From Methanospirillum lacunae (GTDB lineage Archaea; Halobacteriota; Methanomicrobia; Methanomicrobiales; Methanospirillaceae), in assembly GCF_003173355.1 (NCBI RefSeq), contig NZ_QGMY01000010.1, positions 1 through 48,064 on the forward strand: a stretch of 48,064 nucleotides of DNA, read 5' to 3'. This document shows, piece after piece, positions 38,022-46,262 of the stretch. The notes beneath the pieces were generated by a model that had not been told where the DNA came from, did not search any database, and worked only from the letters and a program-made list of their open reading frames with translations. The stretch's first letter is position 1. Every line of letters begins with the position of its first letter. A program made the translations under genes and the position numbers.

Positions 38022-39103
38022 TTAACCAGATCCATGTATTCAATAATATCCTGAATTGATCTGGAAGAAACCAGATTACCGTTGTAGAGATAATCGTAAT
38101 ACCAATTCGCTGTCTTCTCAATTGCTTGTTGGTTTTTCCAGAGTGGTGACCATCCTAAAATATCGCGACTTTTTTCAACAGAAAGGTTAAGTACAGGTGT
38201 TTCATGAAAATCAGATGACTTCACAACAGGTTTTGCACACTTCTCAGGCCAAGCCCCAATAAATCGATCTATTAATTCCTGAACTGTCAGACAATCATTG
38301 CTATCAGGACCAAAATTGAATGCCGAACAGAATGTCTCCTCCCTTGTTGTTAGAAGTGTACTAGCTAGGAGCAGATATCCATACAATGGTTCAAGAACAT
38401 GTTGCCATGGTCTGATAGCTTGTGGATTTCGTAGAATTATCGGTTCTTTTGCAACAATGGAACGAAACATATCCGGGATAATTCGGTCAGATGCAAAATC
38501 ACCACCTCCAATGACATTTCCTGCACGGACAGTTGCAAGAGCAATTTGGTGTTCATTCAGTTTTTCAGGAGTAAAATATGAACATCTATAAGATTCGCAG
38601 ATGATCTCAACTGCTGCCTTACTGGCACTATATGGATCTGACCCCCCTAGTCGGTCACTTTCCTGAAAGCAGGAAGTTCTCCCTTCAACCGCATAGCACT
38701 TATCACTGGTTACAATGATTACTATGACTGGTTGCCCATTTTCTCTAATCGCCTCAAGTAGAGCGATAGTTCCCATAATATTCACATCATGGGTTTCTCT
38801 TGGATTAAGATACCCATAGGTGACTAAAGGCTGAGCGGCAAAATGAAAGATTACATCCGGACGAAATTCCATAAGAACTTTCTTAAGAATATCCCGATCT
38901 CTGATATCTGCCAATAGTTCATCATGTAAGTATTCCTTAATTCCAACTATATTATAATGGGATTCAGCAGCTGCAGGTAAGGAATATCCATATACATGTG
39001 AACCGATGAGGGAAAGCCATAGAGTAAGCCATGATCCTTTAAAACCGGTATGTCCGGTAATAAAAGTTTTTTTCCCGGTAAATATATCAATAGGAGAGGT
39101 CAC
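38018..39103 (-). CDS. rfbG: CDP-glucose 4,6-dehydratase
   Basis: A 361 aa SDR that converts CDP-glucose to CDP-4-keto-6-deoxyglucose. The cofactor site is KTFITGHTGFKGSW (residues 12-25), which distinguishes RfbG from dTDP-glucose dehydratases. FHFAAQPLVTYGYLNPRET follows. TSDKCYAVE and DPYSASKAAVEIICESYR give the catalytic threonine and Y-x3-K. ATVRAGNVIGGGDFASDRI and WQHVLEPLYGY are RfbG hallmarks. It overlaps rfbF upstream and the epimerase downstream by four bases, so the CDP-sugar genes form one operon. Length is standard for the family. Confidence 0.92.
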   Translation of the reverse strand: MTSPIDIFTGKKTFITGHTGFKGSWLTLWLSLIGSHVYGYSLPAAAESHYNIVGIKEYLHDELLADIRDRDILKKVLMEFRPDVIFHFAAQPLVTYGYLNPRETHDVNIMGTIALLEAIRENGQPVIVIIVTSDKCYAVEGRTSCFQESDRLGGSDPYSASKAAVEIICESYRCSYFTPEKLNEHQIALATVRAGNVIGGGDFASDRIIPDMFRSIVAKEPIILRNPQAIRPWQHVLEPLYGYLLLASTLLTTREETFCSAFNFGPDSNDCLTVQELIDRFIGAWPEKCAKPVVKSSDFHETPVLNLSVEKSRDILGWSPLWKNQQAIEKTANWYYDYLYNGNLVSSRSIQDIIEYMDLVK

Positions 39104-39885
39104 TGGGGGGGCACCTTCCAGAATGCCTTATTTTCTGCCCAAAGGTGATTTAAATATTGAACATCACGAAGTGTATCCATACATGCCCATTTTCCTGAGT
39201 GCCGATATATCATCAATTCTCCCTTTTCAGCAAGTAACTCTAATAATCCTGTCTCAAAATCACATAAATCATCCAAAGTTAGATAATCGAAGATTTTCCG
39301 ATTACAAATATAATATCCTCCGTTGACATAATGAGTTGATACCTCAGGTTTTTCCTTGAATTTCACAATCTGATCCCCTATTATTTTCATCTCGCCGAAC
39401 TGGGAAGCTGGAGAGACCCCGGTCAGAGTTACCATCTTTCCATGAGACTGATGGAAAGTAATTAACTGATCGAGATTGAGATCTGATAAGCCGTCTCCAT
39501 AGGTCATAAGAAAGAGGTCATCATGTACGAACTTTTCAATTCTTTTAATACGGGCACCTTTCAAACTTAATTCTCCGGTATCAACGAGAGTAACCTTCCA
39601 ACCGGCAACCTCATCATGACGGGGATAAAAGGTCATCTTACTCTCTGCTCCGAATTCTATGGAGACATCGGAGTTCATAAGTTCATAATGATAGAAATAC
39701 TCTTTTATCTGATCCCCCTTATAACCCAATGCTAAAATAAATTCCTGATGTCCGAATCGGGAGTATAACTGCATGATATGCCAGAGAATTGGTCTACCTC
39801 CAATAGGAACCATCGGTTTTGGACGAAATTCGGTTTCTTCTTTAAGACGGGTCCCCAGACCACCACAGAGTATTACGACCTGCAT
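39100..39885 (-). CDS. rfbF: Glucose-1-phosphate cytidylyltransferase
   Basis: A 261 aa nucleotidyltransferase that makes CDP-glucose from CTP and glucose-1-phosphate, the first step of the CDP-deoxysugar path. The N-terminal signature is LCGGLGTRLKEETEFRPKPM, followed by GGRPILWHIMQLYSR and ILALGYKGDQIKEYF. FLMTYGDGLSDLNLDQL gives the metal site and GEMKIIGDQIVKFKEKP the sugar-binding region. The WKVTLVDTGELSLKGARI stretch is specific to RfbF. The ATG at 39885 has an AGGAG box nine bases upstream (39896-39900), and the 318-base gap before it probably holds the promoter of the five-gene CDP-sugar operon. Confidence 0.93.
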   Translation of the reverse strand: MQVVILCGGLGTRLKEETEFRPKPMVPIGGRPILWHIMQLYSRFGHQEFILALGYKGDQIKEYFYHYELMNSDVSIEFGAESKMTFYPRHDEVAGWKVTLVDTGELSLKGARIKRIEKFVHDDLFLMTYGDGLSDLNLDQLITFHQSHGKMVTLTGVSPASQFGEMKIIGDQIVKFKEKPEVSTHYVNGGYYICNRKIFDYLTLDDLCDFETGLLELLAEKGELMIYRHSGKWACMDTLRDVQYLNHLWAENKAFWKVPPQ

Positions 39886-39974
39886 CAGGTTTTTGCTCCT
39901 AAAAATAATGTTCCCCGGGAAGATATGCTATTTCGGGTATGATATTTAGTTTTTATTCGCCCGTTTCAATAAAA

Positions 39975-40000
39975 GTATCTCGATCAGCGACTCGAGATAC
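39975..40000. repeat. 8-bp perfect inverted repeat with GATCAGCG in its loop region
   Basis: GTATCTCG (39975-39982) and CGAGATAC (39993-40000) are exact inverted complements around a ten-base loop ATCAGCGACT. It lies about 90-115 bases before the rfbF start. It could be an operator, an RNA hairpin in the wzt 3' region, or one of a small repeat family. Confidence 0.45.
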
Positions 40001-40129
40001 AACAACAACCATCACATAACAATGACATATTGTGAGTCTGTCGATGTAATCACAACCACTAATATTATGTTTGTCATTTTATGAATATACCTTCTTCATA
40101 ACTCGTCAAATAATTTGTCTTCCCTCAAT

Positions 40130-40147
40130 CCCGATCAGCGGTTCGGG
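40130..40147. repeat. 5-bp inverted repeat with GATCAGCG
   Basis: CCCGA (40130-40134) and TCGGG (40143-40147) flank TCAGCGGT. The core CGATCAGCG matches the core of the hairpin 150 bases away, so the two elements are related. It sits about 55-75 bases downstream of the wzt stop on the minus strand and could serve as a terminator stem, though no strong T-run follows. Confidence 0.4.
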
Positions 40148-40203
40148 CTTACCGGGTCTCTTCTGGAAGATGGCATAATATCCACCCTCAAGGATTATTG
40201 CTG

Positions 40204-41508
40204 TTATCCTATTTGATCCACATTCCATTCTAAAGATGGTCTGATAACTCCCGGTATCACACCGCCGTATCCTGATATTCGTGAAGGAACACCCTCAATG
40301 GGATCTGTTATATTAAACATAAGAGCATGTTTTTCCCAAAAACTAACCCTCATCCCAGTATGAATAAAGGTGAGAGCAAGATGGACTGAATACAACCCAT
40401 CGTTCATAAAATTAGCAGGGATCTCACACTTTGCAATATATTCACCGGATTTACATGATTGATCATAATTCCATGAGGGACTCGTGATAAATGCACATTG
40501 TCCCTGACTATCATATATATGAAAATTTGGGGAAGGGATTTTTGGAACATCGTTGAGTATTTTATATTGCATACAAATAAAGAATGATTTATTAATTGAA
40601 ATTTCAAAAACCTGCTCTCCCGAACGGTTTTCTATCCATGCTGCGCACAAGGTTCCTTGATGATCTCCTGGAGGGTTATCTACATGTGAATAATCAATAG
40701 TGGCAGGATTAACACAATTATTACCCATCTGATATGAAGCAATGACATCACTAGTATGTCCGATAAGTTTTATTTTTCCCGAATCTAACAATATGCACTC
40801 ATTGCATAGAGAAGATATCATAGGCATATTATGGCTTACGAATAAAACTGTCCTCCCACCTTTAGATATCTCTTGCATCTTTCCCAAACACTTTTTCTGG
40901 AAATCTGCATCCCCAACCGCTAAAACCTCATCAACCACTAAAATCTCCGGCTCCATATGGGCTGCTACAGCAAATGCAAGACGGACATACATGCCACTTG
41001 AATAACGCTTAACTGGGGTATCAATAAATTTATCTACTCCGGAAAATGAAACGATTTCATCAAATTTTGAATTTATTTCATTTTTCGTCATTCCTAATAT
41101 TGCACCATTTAAAAAAATATTCTCTCTGCCGGTCAGTTCAGGATGAAACCCAGTTCCTACCTCTAATAAACTTGCGATACGTCCTTTCACATTTATTTTA
41201 CCGGATGTAGGTGCTGTCACTCGTGATAATATTTTTAATAATGTAGACTTTCCAGCACCATTACGTCCGATGATGCCAAGAATATCTCCTTTCCTGACTT
41301 CAAATGAAATATCTTTAAGTGCCCAAAATTGTTCATTTGAACCGGTTTTAAATCCTAATAACTCAGAATTCACTTTTGTATTAGGGTCATCCCTCCCAAG
41401 AAATCTTGCCCATTTGCTTTGGAGGTCTTTTGATAATAATCCATGACTTATTACCCCAAGGCGATACTGCTTAGAAAGATTCTTTATCTGGATCACTACA
41501 TCATTCAT
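40204..41508 (-). CDS. wzt: Polysaccharide ABC exporter ATP-binding subunit with C-terminal substrate domain (Wzt-like)
   Basis: An ATPase of an ABC-2-type polysaccharide exporter, working with the permease next to it. I start at ATG 41508 (MNDVVIQIKNLSKQYRLG), which lies 16 bases after the permease stop with GAGGGAAG just upstream. The frame opens earlier, at 41577, which would overlap the permease. The Walker A motif GRNGAGKST is near residues 81-89. The signature YSSGMYVRLAFAVAAHMEP, Walker B EILVVDEVLAVGD and switch FVSHN follow. After residue 240 comes a roughly 190-residue beta-rich domain, as in Wzt proteins that recognise the chain end of their O-antigen. About 434 aa. Confidence 0.9.
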   Translation of the reverse strand: MNDVVIQIKNLSKQYRLGVISHGLLSKDLQSKWARFLGRDDPNTKVNSELLGFKTGSNEQFWALKDISFEVRKGDILGIIGRNGAGKSTLLKILSRVTAPTSGKINVKGRIASLLEVGTGFHPELTGRENIFLNGAILGMTKNEINSKFDEIVSFSGVDKFIDTPVKRYSSGMYVRLAFAVAAHMEPEILVVDEVLAVGDADFQKKCLGKMQEISKGGRTVLFVSHNMPMISSLCNECILLDSGKIKLIGHTSDVIASYQMGNNCVNPATIDYSHVDNPPGDHQGTLCAAWIENRSGEQVFEISINKSFFICMQYKILNDVPKIPSPNFHIYDSQGQCAFITSPSWNYDQSCKSGEYIAKCEIPANFMNDGLYSVHLALTFIHTGMRVSFWEKHALMFNITDPIEGVPSRISGYGGVIPGVIRPSLEWNVDQIG

Positions 41509-41524
41509 ATTTCTTCCCTCATGA

Positions 41525-42379
41525 CTACACAGTATCCATGAAGGTCTTTTCGACCTTGTTGAAAAGTAGTATTCCAAAGATCAGAATGATCACTGTCATG
41601 ATAATACTCATTTCCCATACCCAAGGTCGTATTGCTCCACTCCCGAGAAAAGCATATCTGAATACCTCAACAATTGCAGTCATTGGGTTTAATGCAAAGA
41701 TCCATTGCCATTTCTCCGGGATCTGTGAAAGTGGATAGACTATTGGGGTTGCATACATCCAGAGTTGTACCCCAAATCCCACTGCAAAGATAAGATCTCG
41801 ATACTTCGTTGTCAGACTGGATATGAGGATGCCCATTCCAAGACCTAATGCTGCCATTTGGATAAGGAGCAGAGGGATAACAATGATCCATAATGTTAAC
41901 TTAACCGATGATCCAACTAATATATAATAACCTAAGAATATCAGAAACAGACTAAACTGGATAAAAAAAGTCAACAGGTTCGTGATCACCACAGATATGG
42001 GTACTACCAACCGGGGAAAATATACTTTGCCAAATATTCCGGCGTTTTCAATAAAGGTATTCGAAGTCTTAGTCATACAATTTGCAAAGTATGTCCAAGC
42101 AACAATACCTGCCATGTAAAACAGGATTTGTGGTATCCCATCAGTCGGGATTTGTGCAATATTTCCAAATACTACTGTGAATACGATGGTTGTGAATAAT
42201 GGTTGTAAAAAGAACCAGACTGGTCCGAGTATTGTCTGTTTATAAATTGATACAAAATCTCGTCGGACAAGGAGGAGAATAAGATCCCTATAACGCCAGA
42301 TTTCAGCAAGATTGATATCAAGCCATCCGGCTCGTGGACGGATCTCTAAAGTCCAATTAGTGTCTGTTATCTTATTCAT
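41525..42379 (-). CDS. wzm: Polysaccharide ABC exporter permease (Wzm-like)
   Basis: A 284 aa ABC-2-type permease with about six membrane helices. The N-terminal cytoplasmic part reads WRYRDLILLLVRRDFVSIYK, then QTILGPVWFFLQPLFTTIVF, a hallmark of Wzm/TagG proteins. Later helices include NLLTFFIQFSLFLIFLGYY, LLLIQMAALGLGMGILIS and a C-terminal MTVIILIFGILLFNKVEK. The gene is followed 16 bases later by its ATPase partner. Together they export a finished polymer from the cytoplasm. No Wzx flippase or Wzy polymerase is recognisable in this window, so ABC-dependent export is the likely route for at least one polymer. Confidence 0.9.
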   Translation of the reverse strand: MNKITDTNWTLEIRPRAGWLDINLAEIWRYRDLILLLVRRDFVSIYKQTILGPVWFFLQPLFTTIVFTVVFGNIAQIPTDGIPQILFYMAGIVAWTYFANCMTKTSNTFIENAGIFGKVYFPRLVVPISVVITNLLTFFIQFSLFLIFLGYYILVGSSVKLTLWIIVIPLLLIQMAALGLGMGILISSLTTKYRDLIFAVGFGVQLWMYATPIVYPLSQIPEKWQWIFALNPMTAIVEVFRYAFLGSGAIRPWVWEMSIIMTVIILIFGILLFNKVEKTFMDTV

Positions 42380-42534
42380 TGAAATCAGATACTCAAAATT
42401 ATGAATTGATTAGAAACAATCCTATCTATTAAAGGAAATAAAATACTTATACCTTACATCCCGCACCATTGATGTAAGAACTAATATTTCTTATTTGCAT
42501 AACTGTGATGATACAATAAGCATAAATGAAAATG

Positions 42535-42559
42535 AAATCTCAAAAATTCATAGAGATTT
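42535..42559 (-). terminator. Candidate terminator after the nonulosonate operon
   Basis: AAATCTC (42535-42541) and GAGATTT (42553-42559) form a perfect 7-bp stem with an 11-base loop. It lies about 24 bases beyond the stop of the LegB-like gene at 42583, in the minus-strand direction, and the following minus-strand bases are T-rich (CATTTTCATTTATG). Archaeal termination does not require a hairpin, so function is likely but unproved. Confidence 0.4.
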
Positions 42560-42582
42560 TTTCCATGGGTGAGGATTATTAG

Positions 42583-43614
42583 TTATACCTCCAGTTCCGC
42601 TAATAAATGGCGAATTTCCTCTTTTGATAGCAATGGCAAATCTCTTGATGAATATATTCCTTCTGATAATTCTCTGAATCCTGCAGGAATATTAGGCTTT
42701 ATAGTTTTATTCCCATATGGTCTTTCCTTTGGCAAAATTAGGTACATGCTATCACTTTCATATGCAGCGATGGTTTCATCTGTAGTCATGAGTACTTCAT
42801 CGATTTTTTCACCACCCCTCAATCCTATGATTTGTGTTTCAATATCATTTGGAGTATATCCGTAATGTGATGCAAACATTTCCTTCATTACCTCTCCAAG
42901 GTCCTGTATCCTAATTACCGGCATTTTAAGGATAAATATTTCTTTTCCCTCAGCAAGTATTCCTGCTATAAGTATGAGTTTTGCAGCAGATGGGATATCC
43001 ATTATAAATCGTCTCATATCTGGATGTGTGATGGAAATGGGACCCCCCTTTCTTATTTGTTTTAGAAATGTCGGGATAACCGATCCACGGGAATTAAGGA
43101 CATTACCAAATCTAACACAGGAAAAGGCGGTTTTCTTATGTCCTCGATAAGAATTCGCAGAAATAGTGAGACGTTCTGCAAGAAGTTTGGTTGCACCCAT
43201 TACATTCGAAGGGTTTACTGCTTTATCTGTACTAACAGTAATAATTTTTCCGACTCCCTGAATCAGGCCTGCTTCGAGAACGTTTTGTGTTCCGAGCACA
43301 TTGGTCTTAATCGCGTCAAAGGGGTTAAATTCACAAATTGGCACATGTTTAAGAGCTGCTGCATGGAAGACGATATCAACATGTTCCATTGCCATAACTA
43401 ACCTTGCTTTATCTCTGATATCACCAATGAGTGGTCTCAATTTTTGTGAGTTAAGATCCTGTTCAAGATCAAAGAGAGCTGTCTCATTATTATCAAAAAC
43501 ACGGATAAATTCCGGATCAAGTTGAATGATCTCCCTAACCAGAACAGATCCAATGGATCCCACCCCGCCGGTTATCAATACCCTTTTTCCTTGGTAAAAA
43601 TCTTTGAGATTCAT
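42583..43614 (-). CDS. legB: UDP-GlcNAc 4,6-dehydratase, LegB-like
   Basis: A 343 aa SDR of the FlaA1/CapD/PglF family, which starts nonulosonic-acid synthesis by making a UDP-4-keto-6-deoxy-HexNAc. The cofactor site LITGGVGSIGS is at 13-23. HAAALKHVPICEFNPFDAI is the family hallmark. The catalytic segment STDKAVNPSNVMGATK (128-143) has methionine M139 where PseB has tyrosine; that SMK arrangement is typical of C5-retaining dehydratases and points to legionaminic rather than pseudaminic acid. RFGNVLNSRGSVIP and PDMRRFIM follow. It overlaps the aminotransferase gene by four bases and closes the operon. Confidence 0.85.
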   Translation of the reverse strand: MNLKDFYQGKRVLITGGVGSIGSVLVREIIQLDPEFIRVFDNNETALFDLEQDLNSQKLRPLIGDIRDKARLVMAMEHVDIVFHAAALKHVPICEFNPFDAIKTNVLGTQNVLEAGLIQGVGKIITVSTDKAVNPSNVMGATKLLAERLTISANSYRGHKKTAFSCVRFGNVLNSRGSVIPTFLKQIRKGGPISITHPDMRRFIMDIPSAAKLILIAGILAEGKEIFILKMPVIRIQDLGEVMKEMFASHYGYTPNDIETQIIGLRGGEKIDEVLMTTDETIAAYESDSMYLILPKERPYGNKTIKPNIPAGFRELSEGIYSSRDLPLLSKEEIRHLLAELEV

Positions 43615-44741
43615 TGATTTTCCTGATAAAACTCTCCCACTGCTTCAACAACTGTCCTTAAGTCTTCATCAGACATTCCAGGATATATGGGCAGACTTAC
43701 AATATTTTCAGCCACTGTTTCAGTAATGGGAAGCGATATCTCATATCCGAGTTTTTTCTTATAATAATGAGTAAGATGAACCGGTGGGAAATATATCTTG
43801 CTCATTATGCCCTTTGAGGTCAGAAATTCCATAAGTCTGTTTCTATCTAATAATCGGACTGAAAATAATTGATATACATGATCATACCCGTATGGGGATA
43901 GCATAGGCGATGCTTTAGGCGCATATTTTTTAAGAAGAGTGACATATTTTTCAGCAATCTTTTTTCTCATTTGGATCATTGTATCAACTTTCTGAAGTTG
44001 AGTTAACCCAAGTGAAGCAGCTATATTTGAAAGCCTGAAATTATATCCTAAGGTGATATAATCCATTGGTTCCTGGGATGAAAAATAATCCGATGTCTCA
44101 AGTCGTCCATGGGATCTGATAAGTTTCATCTTTTCATAGAGTTTCCGTGAGTCGGTTACAATTGCTCCTCCCTCTCCTGTAGTGATTATTTTATTCTGGC
44201 AGAATGAGAGCATGGCTGAATCTCCAAATGTTCCAACTTTCACTCCTTTTATTTTTGCGCCAAAGGATTCTGCAGCATCTTCAATCAGAATCAGGTTATG
44301 ATCATCTGCAATTTCCCGCAATTCATGTATCATGCAGGGGCATCCACCATAATGCACTGGAATGATTGCCTTTGTTTTCGGAGTGATGTGTTCAAGGACA
44401 CTTTCAGGGCTCAGACCAAGGGTTTTCTCTTCGATATCAGCAAATACCGGTTTCGCCCCGACAAACAATGGAGCGTTTGCTGTCGCGATGAAAGTAAATG
44501 ACGGAACAATAACCTCATCACTCTTTCCGACCTCATAGGCAAGTAGCGAAGCATGAAGTGCTGAAGTTCCAGAGTTGAAAGTCAGACAGTATTTTGTTCC
44601 GATATTTTCTGAAAGATCATGTTCAAAATGGGTAACTTCTGATCCAACTGCCCAATTCATCCCAGAAGAAAGAGTAGTCGTTATTGCATTGAGATCATTT
44701 TGATCCCAATACATCTTAAAAAGTGGTATATTCCAAGTCAT
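43611..44741 (-). CDS. legC: DegT-family aminotransferase, LegC/PseC-like
   Basis: A 376 aa PLP enzyme that aminates the 4-keto group produced by the adjacent dehydratase. The N terminus MTWNIPLFKMYWDQNDL lacks a signal. FNSGTSALHASLLAYE binds the phosphate, LIEDAAESFGAKIKG holds the cofactor aspartate and SFCQNKIITTGEGG contains the PLP lysine K184. YNFRLSNIAASLGLTQL is the substrate loop. Four-base overlaps on both sides show tight coupling with legB and the acyltransferase. The family also covers perosamine and other aminotransferases; context makes a nonulosonate role most likely. Confidence 0.85.
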   Translation of the reverse strand: MTWNIPLFKMYWDQNDLNAITTTLSSGMNWAVGSEVTHFEHDLSENIGTKYCLTFNSGTSALHASLLAYEVGKSDEVIVPSFTFIATANAPLFVGAKPVFADIEEKTLGLSPESVLEHITPKTKAIIPVHYGGCPCMIHELREIADDHNLILIEDAAESFGAKIKGVKVGTFGDSAMLSFCQNKIITTGEGGAIVTDSRKLYEKMKLIRSHGRLETSDYFSSQEPMDYITLGYNFRLSNIAASLGLTQLQKVDTMIQMRKKIAEKYVTLLKKYAPKASPMLSPYGYDHVYQLFSVRLLDRNRLMEFLTSKGIMSKIYFPPVHLTHYYKKKLGYEISLPITETVAENIVSLPIYPGMSDEDLRTVVEAVGEFYQENQ

Positions 44742-45160
44742 ATTGTGGTATTAACTTCATTTTTAGATATTTTCCGAATAACCTTTGCTGGTACACCATA
44801 AGCAATCACTCCTTGAGGAACATTAGCATTCACAAAACTGAAGGCCCCAATTATAGATCCTTCACCTATAGTTACTCCTGGCATTATCACCGAATGTGTC
44901 CCAATACAACACCTCTTCTTAAGAACAACCTTCCCTTGTTTCTTGTCAATTGTCGAGATAGAATAAATTGAGCAATGAGATCCTATTTGCACTAGTTCTT
45001 CTATCTCAACTCCATACTTAGCATTAATGTAGGTAAATGCTCCAATATCGGTTTTGTACCCTAGTTTAAAATTATCAACACATTTAACAATCCAGTGAAA
45101 TTTTGTTGGTTCGCCATCAATGATCTCTGGATAATTCCAGGTTTCGAATCTTTCATTCAT
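44738..45160 (-). CDS. Left-handed beta-helix acyltransferase (probable N-acetyltransferase, LegH-like role)
   Basis: A 140 aa hexapeptide-repeat protein. It begins with an ERFETWNYPEIIDG segment, then a beta-helix: IGAFTYINAKYGVEIEE, VQIGSHCSIYSISTID, KKRCCIGTHSVIMPGVTIG, EGSIIGAFSFVNANV and GVIAYGVPAKVIRKI. These repeats match O- and N-acetyltransferases of polysaccharide clusters such as WlbB/WbpD. The gene sits between the aminotransferase and the nonulosonate synthase, where LegH or PseH normally acts. N-acetylation of the 4-amino group is therefore likely, although LegH and PseH can belong to other acetyltransferase folds. It overlaps legC by four bases. Confidence 0.8.
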   Translation of the reverse strand: MNERFETWNYPEIIDGEPTKFHWIVKCVDNFKLGYKTDIGAFTYINAKYGVEIEELVQIGSHCSIYSISTIDKKQGKVVLKKRCCIGTHSVIMPGVTIGEGSIIGAFSFVNANVPQGVIAYGVPAKVIRKISKNEVNTTI

Positions 45161-45209
45161 AAGGATATATGTTTAAAATTGGAGCATAAAACTCAGTGAA
45201 TCAAACCTA

Positions 45210-46262
45210 TTATTTGAGGTCACTCCATTCTAACCATTCATCAGCTTCAAAATCACGATTAACTTGCCTACCGATAACATATCGGAATTCATCCGGATGT
45301 ATTCCGGTACCTGGTCTTTTGTAATCAATATCCCCAAAACTTATAACTTCTCCTTCCTTCATTGGTTGTCGAATAACGATTCTTCGTCGGAATTTTTTCC
45401 TCTTCTCCTCTTCTTCATCGGTTACCGTTCTGACTGCCGACCCAATAGATGTAAAAACATTACAACCTTCACGTACTATTATTTCCATCTCATTTGGATT
45501 TGCAGATATCGCGTGATCCCAACCATCCATTTCTTTATCTAATGTAAAATGTTTTTCAATGATACATGCTCCAATGGCAATGGCAGCAAGGGGGATCGCA
45601 GTACCAAGGGTGTGATCACTAAACCCTACAGGAAGGTCGAATGCCATTTGTAACATAGGGATATTTTTTAGATGGATGGTATTGTAGGCTGGAGGATATA
45701 TAGAAACACAGTGTAACAGAGCTATTGGCCCGGATCCATTCTTCTTCAGTGTATTCACCGCTCGTTCAATCTCTCCAAGAGTGGCCATACCGGTAGATAG
45801 AATTACTGGCTTTCCTTTCCCCCCGATATATTCAAGTAAAGGAATATGATTGATATCCATGGATGCAATTTTAAATGCCGGTATAGCTAATGACTCAAGG
45901 AGATCAACTTCTTCTTTTGAGAAACAACTGGAAAGAAAAGTCATGCCCTTTTCTTTACAGTAATGCAATATCTCCTTATGTTGCTGTGGAGTAAACTGGT
46001 ATCGCTCCACCATCTCCAACAAAGAGCCAAAATGCTTTTTTTTATCTGCATACTGGGTGTTTCGGCTGTATTCTGTTAGGGATATTAATGAACCTGCAGA
46101 CCATGATTGAAATTTTACTGCATCAACTCCTGATAACACCGCTGCATCAATCATTTGTCTACACAGATTCATATCTCCATTATGGTTTGATCCTATCTCA
46201 GCGATAATATAGGGTTTTTCACCAGAACCAATGGGCCGATTATTAATTATCAGTTTTTCCAT
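45210..46262 (-). CDS. legI: Nonulosonic acid synthase (NeuB/LegI/PseI family)
   Basis: A 350 aa PEP-dependent synthase that condenses a 6-deoxy-diamino-hexose with phosphoenolpyruvate to give the nine-carbon sugar. The TIM-barrel domain has YIIAEIGSNHNGDMNLCRQM, VDAVKFQSWSAGSLIS, MTFLSSCFSKEEVDLLES, IPAFKIASMDI, KPVILSTGMATLGEI, GFSDHTLG and the ACIIEKHFTLDKEMDGWDHA segment. A short SAF-type domain at the end (EVISFGDIDYKRPGTGI) completes the standard NeuB layout. The gene overlaps the preceding glycosyltransferase by 13 bases. It cannot be fixed as LegI, PseI or NeuB from the sequence alone, but the LegB type favours legionaminate. Confidence 0.85.
   Translation of the reverse strand: MEKLIINNRPIGSGEKPYIIAEIGSNHNGDMNLCRQMIDAAVLSGVDAVKFQSWSAGSLISLTEYSRNTQYADKKKHFGSLLEMVERYQFTPQQHKEILHYCKEKGMTFLSSCFSKEEVDLLESLAIPAFKIASMDINHIPLLEYIGGKGKPVILSTGMATLGEIERAVNTLKKNGSGPIALLHCVSIYPPAYNTIHLKNIPMLQMAFDLPVGFSDHTLGTAIPLAAIAIGACIIEKHFTLDKEMDGWDHAISANPNEMEIIVREGCNVFTSIGSAVRTVTDEEEEKRKKFRRRIVIRQPMKEGEVISFGDIDYKRPGTGIHPDEFRYVIGRQVNRDFEADEWLEWSDLK

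Larger units (their letters stand above)
39886..40203. other. Intergenic region upstream of rfbF (318 bp)
   Basis: Contains the end of the Wzt side and the likely promoter of the minus-strand CDP-sugar operon. Two small hairpins with related loops lie within it and are listed separately. No open frame, tRNA or transposon end was found. Confidence 0.45.

Noticed and set aside
41509-41577. A 23-residue N-terminal extension of Wzt
   Set aside because: It overlaps the permease gene and the extra residues do not resemble Wzt; ATG 41508 has a better ribosome binding site.
42583-43614. The dehydratase as PseB (pseudaminic pathway)
   Set aside because: The catalytic tyrosine position is methionine, which matches the C5-retaining group instead.
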